From Myxococcus sp. CA023 (lineage in GTDB: Bacteria > Myxococcota > Myxococcia > Myxococcales > Myxococcaceae): DNA of 64,000 nucleotides. Below the pieces are notes generated by a model. It was not told the DNA's origin, made no database searches, and was given only the letters and a program-made list of their open reading frames with translations. Within the stretch, counting starts at the first letter, position 1; every line of letters begins with the position of its first letter. The position numbers and the translations under genes are program-made. Shown piece after piece: positions 45,386 through 54,400 of this stretch. The stretch spans positions 1 to 64,000 of the forward strand of contig NZ_JAAEAH010000025.1 in NCBI RefSeq assembly GCF_010998615.1, read 5' to 3'.

Positions 45386-47005
45386 CTACTCGGGGGAAGA
45401 GGTACGCCGGTGGACGAAATACGGGGAGCGCACGAGGCCGACGAGCGCATCGCCCAGCCGCCACTCCGGGTTGGCCCGGAACAGGGACCGCATGTCGGCC
45501 AGCATGTGCTCGTCAACGGGGGCCTCGTCACGTCCCATGGCGAAGCGGAAGAGCTGGAGCGGCACGCAGTCACCCACGTCGTCGCTGGTCGCCAGCACGC
45601 GGGCCAGCGCCGCGGCGCCCGTGAAGGGGACCGTCCCCGTGGAGAGCTCCACCGCGCCGGAGGCATCCACCGCCAGGCCGTTCTCCACCGTGCGGTGCTT
45701 GCCCAGGCCGTCGAAGTCCTCGAAGCCGAAGCCGATGGGGTCCAGGGTCCGGTGGCAGCCCGCGCAGGTCGGGTTGTCGGTGTGGGCGGCGAAGCGGTCG
45801 CGCGTGGTGCGGTCCAGCACCGGCTTCGGCGGGATGATGGAGATGGTGGCCGGCGGCGGCGGCACCTCGCGGCACAGCAGGCGGTGCATGATGAACTTGC
45901 CGCGGCGGATGGGCGAGCTGGAGTCGAAGAGCGCGTAGGTGGCCAGCACGCTGGCGTGGGTGAGGATGCCCGCGCGCTCGGACGGCAGCGGCAGCCGGCC
46001 CAGCGTGCCGTCCGGCATGGAGGGCTGGGTGCCGTAGAAGTACGCCATGCGCGCGTCGGCGTAGGTGTAGTCGGCGTTGAGCAACTCGCGGACGGAGCCG
46101 TTGCGCTCCTTCAGGATGTGGTTGATGAAGGCCTTTGTCTCCGCCTGGCTGGAGACCTTGAAGGCCGCGCTGAAGACCGGGAACACCTGGTTGTTCTTGG
46201 TGAGGTTGGCCTGGCCGGTGATGCCAATCCACTCCTCGACGAAGCGGTACAGGTGCCTCTGCGCCGCGGGCGTGGCCAGCAGCCGGCGGGCGTGCTTCTC
46301 ACGCTCGTCCGGAGAGTCGAGCTGGCCCGCCTCGGCCGCGGCCAGCAGCTCCGCGTCGGCGGGGCCGGCGGTGATGGCGAAGGCCAGCGCGGTGGCGACT
46401 TCATGCGGCGTCATCCGCACCACCTGGTTGGCGCCGGCCCCCTCCGCGCCCAGCTCGGTGCGGTACAGGAAGGAGGCCGAGGAGAAGATGCCCTGGAGCA
46501 CCATGCGGGCCCCGGTGCCCGGGTCCGTCCCCCTGCTCGATTCCTGCCACAGCACCAGGAAGTCGGCGACCTCGTCGTCGGTGACGGGCCGGCGGTAGGC
46601 GTGCGCGGCGATGCCGCGGATGAACTTCTCCGCGCACTCCCGCTCCGGAACGTCCGCCGCGCACGTCCAGTCCGCGCGCAGCTGGACCTTGCCGTACTCC
46701 GCGAGATTGTTGGCGGCCACGTCAATCTGGTCCGCCAGCAAGGACGTGACCTGCAGCCGGTCATGGGTGGAGAACCCGAGGATGGTGTCCTCCGGCGCGA
46801 AGGCGTACGTCATCACCAGCGGCACCGTCGTGGGGAAGATGGCATTGACGCTGTTGTCGTACTCCGCACGCGTCATGCGCCGCACACGCGTCGCCGAAGC
46901 CTCGTCGACTTCAGGAGGCGTCCCCCCTTGCGGGGTTTTGTCGGAAGAGCACGACGCTGCTGACAGCAGCAAGGCCGCGGAAACAGAGAAACGGAAGAGT
47001 CGCAT
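45386..47005 (-). CDS. DUF1592/DUF1588/DUF1585 lipoprotein with c-type heme site
   Basis: A 539-residue lipoprotein (signal ending LLLSAASC, start ATG 47005). It follows the DUF1587-1592-1588-1585 layout found paired with DUF1552: RVRRMTRAEYDNSVNAIFP, HAYRRPVTDDEVADFLVLW, LTHASVLATYALFDSSSPIR, then NPTCAGCHRTLDPIGFGFED, where CAGCH is a cytochrome c-type heme motif, and FRFAMGRDEAPVDEHMLADM. Such pairs occur in Planctomycetes and myxobacteria, usually with unknown roles; a peptide or polysaccharide oxidation role has been proposed. It directly precedes DUF1552. Confidence 0.85.
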   Translation of the reverse strand: MRLFRFSVSAALLLSAASCSSDKTPQGGTPPEVDEASATRVRRMTRAEYDNSVNAIFPTTVPLVMTYAFAPEDTILGFSTHDRLQVTSLLADQIDVAANNLAEYGKVQLRADWTCAADVPERECAEKFIRGIAAHAYRRPVTDDEVADFLVLWQESSRGTDPGTGARMVLQGIFSSASFLYRTELGAEGAGANQVVRMTPHEVATALAFAITAGPADAELLAAAEAGQLDSPDEREKHARRLLATPAAQRHLYRFVEEWIGITGQANLTKNNQVFPVFSAAFKVSSQAETKAFINHILKERNGSVRELLNADYTYADARMAYFYGTQPSMPDGTLGRLPLPSERAGILTHASVLATYALFDSSSPIRRGKFIMHRLLCREVPPPPATISIIPPKPVLDRTTRDRFAAHTDNPTCAGCHRTLDPIGFGFEDFDGLGKHRTVENGLAVDASGAVELSTGTVPFTGAAALARVLATSDDVGDCVPLQLFRFAMGRDEAPVDEHMLADMRSLFRANPEWRLGDALVGLVRSPYFVHRRTSSPE

Positions 47006-47288
47006 ACGCAAGGCACCCTCGGACCAGCCACCCCCAGATTGGCCCCCTCTGAAGTGCTGGCTGGCGGACGATTCTAACCGCTTCACCAACACGGTCCGTC
47101 ACGATTCTAGCGCGGCGCTTCAGAGGCCCTGAGCGTCCAGGCGAACTGCGGGATTGCGCTGGGATTGGCTTCAAACGCCAGTGAATGCAAGGATTGCAGA
47201 ATAAACTGGCCACACAATCGCCTACGTTGCCACTGTTTGCCTTATGGGTGAGACAGGACTCTGGGTGTGCGGTCACACCGCGTTGACA
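47006..47288. other. Intergenic stretch with two ACGATTCTA repeats
   Basis: The 283-base gap between rpiA and the DUF1592 gene is locally A+T-rich (47150-47240). It holds ACGATTCTA twice (47068-47076 and 47101-47109, 33 bp apart); read on the minus strand each gives TAGAAT, a fair -10 box, so tandem promoters for the DUF1592/DUF1552 pair are possible, but no convincing -35 box is present. No gene or RNA was recognised. Confidence 0.35.
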
Positions 47289-47999
47289 TCAGCGCGCGCG
47301 GTGCTCCACGCCCTTCGGCCCCGCCACCACCAGGTCCGTGGTGAGGTTCAGGAACAAGCCGTGGCCCACGATTCCCGCGCGCGCGCCCAGGCTCGCGGCC
47401 AGCGCGGCGGGCGCGGCGATGGGACCGAAGGCGCAGTCGAGCACGAGGTTGCCCTGGTCCGTGAGGAAGGGTTCGCCACCCACGCCGTGCCGGACGGTGA
47501 CGCGCGCGCCAAGCGATTCGAGGAACCGCGCCTGGGAGCGCCAACCGAAGGACATCACCTCCACCGGCACCGGCCAGTGCGTGCCCAGCACGGGGGAGAG
47601 CTTTCCCGCGTCCACTATGATGACGACGCGCCGGCTTGCTTGCGCGACGATCTTCTCGCGCAGCAGCGCGCCACCTCCGCCCTTGATGAGGGACAGGTCC
47701 GGCGCCACTTCGTCCGCGCCGTCGAGGGTGACGTCCAGCACGGGGTGCGCGTCCAACGTCGACACGGGCACGCCCAGCGAGCGAGCCAGCGCCTCCGTGG
47801 CGCGCGAGGTGGGCACGCCCACGATGTCCAGCAACCGTCCCTGCGCGCGCAGCGCGGCCAGCCGCTGGACGGCGAAGGCCGCGGTGCTGCCCGTGCCCAG
47901 CCCCACCACCATGCCCGGCTGGAGGAAGCCGTCCACCGCCCATTCGGCGGCCGCTTGTTTGTAGCGGGCCGTCGCCGCGCCGTCGCCCTGCTGGCTCAT
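47289..47999 (-). CDS. rpiA: Ribose-5-phosphate isomerase A
   Basis: A 236-residue isomerase interconverting ribose-5-phosphate and ribulose-5-phosphate. Start ATG 47999; a longer frame upstream belongs to another gene's shadow. Signatures: [17 protein letters not shown] (phosphate binding), [20 protein letters not shown] with [17 protein letters not shown] (catalytic Asp/Glu and Lys), and [14 protein letters not shown]. Length matches E. coli RpiA (219). It lies 76 bases downstream of the SBBP gene on the same strand. Confidence 0.94.
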   Translation of the reverse strand: MSQQGDGAATARYKQAAAEWAVDGFLQPGMVVGLGTGSTAAFAVQRLAALRAQGRLLDIVGVPTSRATEALARSLGVPVSTLDAHPVLDVTLDGADEVAPDLSLIKGGGGALLREKIVAQASRRVVIIVDAGKLSPVLGTHWPVPVEVMSFGWRSQARFLESLGARVTVRHGVGGEPFLTDQGNLVLDCAFGPIAAPAALAASLGARAGIVGHGLFLNLTTDLVVAGPKGVEHRAR

Positions 48000-48075
48000 G
48001 GCGGAAGCGTAGCGCGGCGGCGCGCGGTGGCTGATGTCCCCGCGCGACGATGTCCCGTGCTGGACGGCGAACGGC

Positions 48076-49443
48076 TCAGAAGCCCTTGGAATCCCCTCGG
48101 GGTCCCCATGGCCCTGGCTCATCCGGCAACGCGGCGCCATCCAGGAAACGGTACAGCACCGCGTCGTAGCCCCCCGCGCTGGGGAAGCTGGACGTCTGCC
48201 CCAAGGTGTAGCCCACCAGATAGACGGCGCCGTCCTCCGCGGTGGCCACGCCCTGGCCACGGTCCGCCGACGTGGAGCCCACCTGCCGGAAATCCAGCCA
48301 CGTGCCGTGGATGTCGTAGGTGGCCAGGAACATGTCGGTGCTCCCGAGCGACGGTTCGCCGCCCATGGCGCCGGAGGTGAATCCCGCCAGGTAGACACGG
48401 CCCTCCTTGCCCACCGCCACGGACTGCGCGTAGTCGGTGGTCGCCGTGCCAATCTGCCGCGTCCAATGCCAGTTGCCTTGGGTGTCGTACTTCACCAGCA
48501 CGGCGTCATAGGAGCCCAGGCGGGTGCTCCCCTCCAGCGCGCCCGACGTGTAGCCCGACACATAGACGCCGCCGTCGTCCGCCACCGCGACGCCAGTGCC
48601 GAACTCGTCATGCGAGGAGCCGAGCTGGCGAACCCACTGCGGCTCGCCCAGGACGCTGTACTTCGTCAGGAACAGGTCCACCGTGTTGCCCGGGTTCGTC
48701 ACGCCGTCGAGGCTGCCGTAGGTGTAGCCCGTGACGTAGACGTCCTCGTTGGGGCTCACGGCCACGCCCAGCGCCACGTCACTGCGCGCGGAGCCGAACT
48801 GGCGCAGCCAATAGGGATTGCCGCCCGCGTCGAACTTGGCCAGCACCACGTCGTAGTTGCCTTGCGGCGCCGAGCCATCGAAGCGACCCAGTGTGTAGCC
48901 ACTGACGAAGACGACGTCGTGCGACGCCAGCCGCATGGCGGCGATGCCCGTGGCGTAGTCATCCGTGGCGGTGCCGAACTGCCGGACCCACTGGAAGGCC
49001 CCCTTCGCGTCGTACTTCGCCACGAACAAGTCCGTGCCGCCGGCGTTCTCGTAGAAGCTGAAGCTGCCCCACGTGTAGCCCGCGACGTAGACGTTGCCGG
49101 CTTCATCCGCGGACACCGCGAGCGCACGGTCATTCGCGGACGTTCCCAGCTGCCGCGTCCACAGCAGCGCGCCCGAGGCGTCGTACTTCGAAACGTAGGC
49201 GTCCTGTCCCCCCGCCGAGGGCTCCGCGCCGAGCTGCCCGCTGGTGTAGCCCGCCGTATAGACGGCGTTGCCCGCGGTCGTGACGGCCTGTGCCAGTTCG
49301 TCCTGCGGGCCACCGGACTGGTGCACCCAACTGGTGACCTGCTGCAGCGGAGGCGCCTTCGCGATTGAGGCCCCGGGAAGACTCAGCAGCGCCCATCCAC
49401 CCAGGACTCCGCACGCGCTCCACCGCTGCCAACCACGAAACAT
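48076..49443 (-). CDS. Exported beta-propeller protein with SBBP repeats
   Basis: A 455-residue secreted protein (signal [26 protein letters not shown] 49443 with GAGGAG upstream). From residue 40 it is made of seven to eight repeats of about 50 residues of the SBBP type, each with the pattern DxVLxKYDxxGxxxWxRQxGT ... VYVAGYTxGxLxG (for example [40 protein letters not shown]). Such proteins form beta-propellers at the cell surface or outside, often in myxobacteria; binding partner unknown. Confidence 0.87.
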   Translation of the reverse strand: MFRGWQRWSACGVLGGWALLSLPGASIAKAPPLQQVTSWVHQSGGPQDELAQAVTTAGNAVYTAGYTSGQLGAEPSAGGQDAYVSKYDASGALLWTRQLGTSANDRALAVSADEAGNVYVAGYTWGSFSFYENAGGTDLFVAKYDAKGAFQWVRQFGTATDDYATGIAAMRLASHDVVFVSGYTLGRFDGSAPQGNYDVVLAKFDAGGNPYWLRQFGSARSDVALGVAVSPNEDVYVTGYTYGSLDGVTNPGNTVDLFLTKYSVLGEPQWVRQLGSSHDEFGTGVAVADDGGVYVSGYTSGALEGSTRLGSYDAVLVKYDTQGNWHWTRQIGTATTDYAQSVAVGKEGRVYLAGFTSGAMGGEPSLGSTDMFLATYDIHGTWLDFRQVGSTSADRGQGVATAEDGAVYLVGYTLGQTSSFPSAGGYDAVLYRFLDGAALPDEPGPWGPRGDSKGF

Positions 49444-49536
49444 GGGCGACTCCTCGGGATGAAAATCTCGCCCGCACTCTACGCAGCCAGCAGTCGTTGA
49501 GAATCCCGAACGACGACGTCCCTGATAGGGAAACAT

Positions 49537-49564
49537 GTGACGCGGCGTGTTGGCACCGCGTCAC
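49537..49564 (-). terminator. Terminator of the outer-membrane barrel gene
   Basis: GTGACGCGG (49537-49545) and CCGCGTCAC (49556-49564) form a perfect 9-bp stem with a 10-base loop. On the minus strand it is followed by ATGTTTCCC, about 40 bases after the barrel gene stop. Confidence 0.65.
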
Positions 49565-49603
49565 TTGAGACTGCGCGTGAAACACAAACCCGGCTACTCC
49601 GGA

Positions 49604-50359
49604 TTAGAGGTTCCAGGTCCCGCGAACCCCGAGCATGAGCAAGCCATAGGGGCCATCACCCACCTGCTCCAGCGGCGTCTCCTGCGTGAGATTGACGGCG
49701 GGGATGTTCACCGTCGAGGTGCCGCTGCGCGTGGTGTAGCGCGCATACGTGCCCGTCAGGTACGGGCCGAACGACAGCGAATCCGACAGCCGCCACTTGC
49801 CGCCGAGGGTCAGGTTCACGAACTCAGGGCCGCGCGACTGGCTGTCAATCTCCACCGTTCCGGGCGCGGGCTGGGTGATGGGACCGGAGACCTTGTTGTT
49901 GAGCAGGACCATGCCCACGCCCAGCCCCACGAAGGGGTCGAACGCGGCGTCCGGCGCGAAGTGATACTGCACGTGGGGACCGAAGCGGATTTGCGACGTG
50001 GAGCAGTCGTAGCCTTCCGGGCATGTGTACGGGTTCGTCTTCGTCAGCACGTGCGAGTACTGGCCGAACGCGCCCACGTACCAGCGCGAGTTGACGCGGT
50101 AGCCCGCCTCCAGCAGGAAGGCGATGCCACCATTGGCCGCGTCGCTGAGCTTCAGGTCGCGGACCTGCCGGTCCAGCCCCGCGCCATCCCGGTAGACGTA
50201 GCCGGCACCCACCTGAAAGCCGACACCCACGGTGAGCTCCAGGCCACTGCGCTCACCCCGCGCGGAGGACTCCAGCGCCTGCGCCTCCTCCTGCGCGCTC
50301 GCGCTCGTGGAAGCCAGCAGTGACACCACAGCCAGGGCCCAAGACAGCTTTCCCGTCAT
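49604..50359 (-). CDS. Outer-membrane beta-barrel protein
   Basis: A 251-residue exported protein with a clear signal peptide (MTGKLSWALAVVSLLASTSASAQ). The mature part alternates short amphipathic strands with turns (ELTVGVGFQVGAGYVYRDGA; FLLEAGYRVNSRWYVGAFGQ; FGPHVQYHFAPDAAFDPFVG; LMLGVRGTWNL at the end), typical of an eight-stranded barrel of the OmpA/OmpW-like 'porin family', ending in an aromatic-rich last strand. A disulfide is possible (YTCPEGYDCSTSQ). Function unknown; it is divergent from a LysR regulator that may control it. Confidence 0.82.
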   Translation of the reverse strand: MTGKLSWALAVVSLLASTSASAQEEAQALESSARGERSGLELTVGVGFQVGAGYVYRDGAGLDRQVRDLKLSDAANGGIAFLLEAGYRVNSRWYVGAFGQYSHVLTKTNPYTCPEGYDCSTSQIRFGPHVQYHFAPDAAFDPFVGLGVGMVLLNNKVSGPITQPAPGTVEIDSQSRGPEFVNLTLGGKWRLSDSLSFGPYLTGTYARYTTRSGTSTVNIPAVNLTQETPLEQVGDGPYGLLMLGVRGTWNL

Positions 50360-50397
50360 ATACCCCTCCGTCGAAGTGAGCGCTCTTGGAGCACCTC

Positions 50398-50457
50398 ACT
50401 GTAGGGACTGTAGGGCGGCCCGCACACCCGGTATAAGGTGCGCTGCGTCATGCGTCA
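50398..50457. repeat. Short tandem repeats in the barrel/LysR divergent region
   Basis: ACTGTAGGG is repeated directly at 50398-50406 and 50407-50415, and TGCGTCA at 50444-50450 and 50451-50457. Both pairs lie in the 172-base spacer between the divergent barrel and LysR genes. GTATAAGG (50431-50438) between them gives a fair -10 box (TTATAC) toward the barrel gene. Tandem half-sites in this place could bind the LysR protein. Confidence 0.4.
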
Positions 50458-50531
50458 TGGAGCAGCCGGCCCAGCGCAGAGGACGTGGCACGAGCACAGA
50501 GAACTGCCTGCATCTGTCTGAAGATTGCACA

Positions 50532-51428
50532 ATGTCGGGCATGAACGTCACGTTGGAGCATGCCCGCGCCCTGGACGCCCTCGCCCGCCACGGCACCTTC
50601 ACCGCCGCGGCGGAGGCCCTGCGAAAGGGACACACGGCGGTGATGTACGCGCTGCGCACGCTCGAGGCGCAGACGGAGCTGACGCTGCTCGACCGGCGCG
50701 GCTACCGCACCCGGCTGACGCCCGCCGGGGAACGGATTCTGGAGCACTGCCGCAAGCTGCTGGCCGCCGAGCGCGAGTTGGAGGCCGCGTGCGCGGAGAT
50801 TCGCGCTGGCTGGGAGCCCGCGCTGCGCATCGTCTTCGACGGCATCTTCCCCGCCGAGCCCCTGCTGCGCGTGGTGAAGGAATTGCGCGCCGAGGGCGCC
50901 AGCACCCGCTTCCACGTCTCCGCGGAGTTCCTCTCCGGCGTGGAAGCGGCCTTCGTGCGCGAGGAGGCGAACCTGATGGTGACGCTGCTGCCGCCCACCG
51001 TGCCGGGCCTGCGCACGTACCGCCTGCCGGAGCTCAAGGCCATCCTGGTGGCCCACCGGGGCCATCCCCTGGCCCGGCGGCGGGGACCGTTGAAGGACGA
51101 GGACTTGGCCGAGCACCTGGTGCTCACGGTGCGCGGCTCGGACCCTCGGCTCCAGCTCAGCACCGGCGAGTTGGAGGCACGCTCCACGGTGCATCTCAAT
51201 GACTTCGCGGGGAAGAAGGCGGCCATCCTGGAGGGGCTGGGCTTCGGGTGGCTGCCCGAATACATGGCCACCCGCGAGCTGCGCCGGGGCGAGCTGAAGG
51301 CCCTGAAGCTGGCGGGTGACGCCACCCACGCGTTCCGCCCCCAGCTCCACCACCACGCGGGCATCCCCCTGGGACGGGCCGCCCGCCGAATCGTGCAAGC
51401 GCTCACGGAGACGGAATCCACCTCTTGA
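50532..51428 (+). CDS. LysR-family transcriptional regulator
   Basis: A 298-residue LysR-type regulator. The winged helix is at residues 5-65: VTLEHARALDALARHGTFTA, AAEALRKGHTAVMYALRTLE, LTLLDRRGYRTRLTPAGERI. The effector domain follows, with LLRVVKELRAEGASTRFHVS and IVFDGIFPAEPLL. ATG 50532 is chosen over ATG 50541 and over a longer frame that runs into the barrel gene; both ATGs lack an obvious Shine-Dalgarno. It is divergent from the barrel gene and just 48 bases before the protease-nSTAND gene on the same strand. A link to that system is possible but LysR proteins commonly act divergently. Confidence 0.9.
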   Translation: MSGMNVTLEHARALDALARHGTFTAAAEALRKGHTAVMYALRTLEAQTELTLLDRRGYRTRLTPAGERILEHCRKLLAAERELEAACAEIRAGWEPALRIVFDGIFPAEPLLRVVKELRAEGASTRFHVSAEFLSGVEAAFVREEANLMVTLLPPTVPGLRTYRLPELKAILVAHRGHPLARRRGPLKDEDLAEHLVLTVRGSDPRLQLSTGELEARSTVHLNDFAGKKAAILEGLGFGWLPEYMATRELRRGELKALKLAGDATHAFRPQLHHHAGIPLGRAARRIVQALTETESTS

Positions 51429-51476
51429 GTGCGCCTGGAATCAGCTCAGGGTGCGCGTGCTAGCTTCGCGCGCATC

Positions 51477-54400
51477 ATGAAAGGCAGTGACCTCCGAGAA
51501 GGCGTCGTTCGCGTGTTGAGCCGGGATCGGCAGCGCGTCCTCGGGACAGGGTTCCTCGTCACCGAGCGCCTGGTGGTGACGTGCTGGCACGTGCTCGACA
51601 CGCTCAGTGACACCGAGCGTGACGCCATCTGCCTGGAGGTGCTGCAGAGCCACGAGAAGGCCACGGCGCGGCTGCGGCTGGATGCATCGAGCCCCACGGA
51701 GGTGGCGGACCTCGCGGTGCTGGCGCTGACGCACCCGCTCCGAGGGCCGTCCACGCCGCTGCCCCTGGGCAGTGCGGAGCGGAGCGCGGACCACCGCTTC
51801 GCCACGTTCGGATTTCCAAGGGGCTTCGATGACACGGGCACGTGGGCCCGCGGCACCATCGGCTACGCGACGGGGGACGGCGACTTTCGCAAGCTGCTGC
51901 TGCACGGCTCGGACATCCGGGAGGGCTTCAGCGGCAGTCCCCTCTTCGACGAGCAGACGCGGCGCGTGGTGGGTGTGGTGCGCTTCAAGGCCGTGGCCTC
52001 GGAGGCGCGGGAGGCGTACGCGACGCCCACGGAGCAGCTGCTCGCGCGCTGTCCGGAGCTGCGCGCTTCGGAGGACTGCCCCTACCGGGACCTGGCGTCG
52101 TTCCGTGAATCGGACGCGCGGTTCTGGAAGGGACGCGGGCGGGTGCTGCACGAACAGCTGCTGCCGCTGCTCGCGAGGCTGCCCCGATTCGTGGAGGTCT
52201 CCGGCCCTTCGGGCAGTGGCAAGTCGTCGCTGCTCCACGCGGGGCTGATTCCCGCGCTGCGGGACGGAACGTTCATTCCGGGCAGCCAGCACTGGGACGT
52301 CCGGGCCCTGCGCCCGGGGCTGGAGCCATTCGCCGCGCTGGATGGCGCGGGCCTGCCCGCTGGAGAGGGGTTGGTGGCGCGTGCCCAGGCCTGGCGCGCC
52401 GCGAACCCGGAGCCAGGGAAGCGGCTGGTGCTGGTCATCGACCCGTTGGAGGACGTGCTCCTTCGCGGAAGCGGCGCGGAGCTGGCGCAGCATCAACGCT
52501 TCCTCCAGCAGCTCTCCGCGCTCGCGGACGAGTCGTTGCCAGTGACGTGCGTGGTGGCGCTGCGCGAGGGGTTCGACGCGGTGCTGTCCGAGCGCGCGCC
52601 GAGGCTGCGTTCCTTGCTCGGTGAGCACCGGGTGCAGGTGCCATCGGTGCTGACGCCCTCGGAGCTGCGGGACATCATCGCCGGCCCGGCCCGGGAGGTG
52701 GGCCTGCGCTTCGACCCACCCGAGGTGGTGGACTCCATCGCCCTGGCCGCGCAGGAGGAGTTCCGCGTGGAGTCCGGCGCGGGCGCTCGCGTCACCGTGC
52801 TTCCGTTGCTGGAGGTCGCGCTGACGCAGCTGTGGCAGGCATCGCGGGATGGCGCGATGACATTGGAGGCCTTCAACGCCAGCGCGGGGCTGCTCGGTTC
52901 GCTGGCGCGCTGGGCGGATGGTGTCTACGAACCGCTGAAGCCCTCGGAGCGCCGGCTGGCGGACCGGCTGTTGCTGGAGCTGGTGCAGTTGGGGGAGGCG
53001 GACAGCGGCCTGGAGGACAAGGGGCGCCGGGTGCCGCTGGAGGTGCTGCGCGGTCGCCTGGGTGAGCAGGCCGAGGTGGACGCGGTGCTCCAGGTGCTCG
53101 TCAACGGACGGCTCCTGGTGACGGCCCAGGACGGCCATCAGCAGCGGGAGACGGTGGAGTTGATTCACGACGCGCTCCTCACGCACTGGCAACGCTTCGT
53201 GAAGCTGCGCACCGAGGACCGGGCCTTCCGCCGCTGGCACGAAGCCGTGCAGGCCGACGCGGAGCGCTGGTGGGAAGCGGAGCGCGCTCAGCATCACCAG
53301 GAAGCCGGGCACCGGCTGCTGCGAGGCGAGGCGCTCACCCACGCGCAGGCGATGGTCACGCTCCATCCGCATCAGACGAGCGCGCTGGCCCAACGGTACG
53401 TCCTGCGCGGCCAGGAAGCGGAGCGGAGCCGGTACGGACGGGCGCGGCGAAACCTGTGGCTCGCCCTGGGCGCATCCGTCAGCGCACTGCTGGGCGTGAG
53501 CGGATTCTACCTGCAGGCGGTGGAATCCGAGAAGCAGGCCGTGGCCGCGAAGGACGCGGCCGAGATTGCAGTGGCCGCCGAGGCCGCGACCTCGAAACAG
53601 CTCTCCCGGCAGTTGCGCATCTCCGAAGCCGACTCCGTGGTGAGCCTGTCGCGCAGCCCTGGCCGCGAGGTGGAGGCACTCACCCGGGCCATCCAACTCG
53701 CGGGAAGCCCACCGGCGGGCGCGGACGCAGCCCAGGACGAAGTGACCGAAGCCCTGACCGAGGCCATCGCCGCGTTCCTCTACTCCGCCCCCTTGTCCAC
53801 GGAGCTCGAGGCGCGCACCGTCGGCGCGTTCTCTCCAGACTCACGTCATCTCGTCACACGAGGCATCGTGCTGTCTCCGTCCATGCGGTTCGTCAGCCGG
53901 CTCTGGGACGTCCGCACCGCCAGCCTGCTGCGCGAGTTCGAGTCCGTCGACCTGTGCCCGAAAGGCGCGCTCGTGGAATGCACGGACGCGCTGTACGCCG
54001 ACATTTCAGGGGAGGACACCCACGCCTTTGGCTTCTCGCCTGGGGATGGAACGCTTTGGCTGGGAGGGCGCCGAGGCACCCTGTTCAGGTGGATCCACCA
54101 GGGCGCGGTGCCCTCCATTCCGGATGCCCACCAGGACAGGATTACAGCCATTTCGTTCTCGGACAGCGGCGACCGCGTGCTGTCCGCCAGTCGCGACCGC
54201 AGGGTGAAACTCTGGGATGCGAACACCGGACGGACCTTGCGCGAGCTGACCTTCCAGGAGCCCTGCACCCAGGCCGTGCTGTCGGGCGACTCGCGCTACG
54301 CATGGGTGGGTGGCGAAGTGAATACGTGCCTCTACGACCTGACCTCCGATGTGCGCCTCATCCGGTGCATCGCGACGCATGACCCGGGCCCTTCGGTCGC

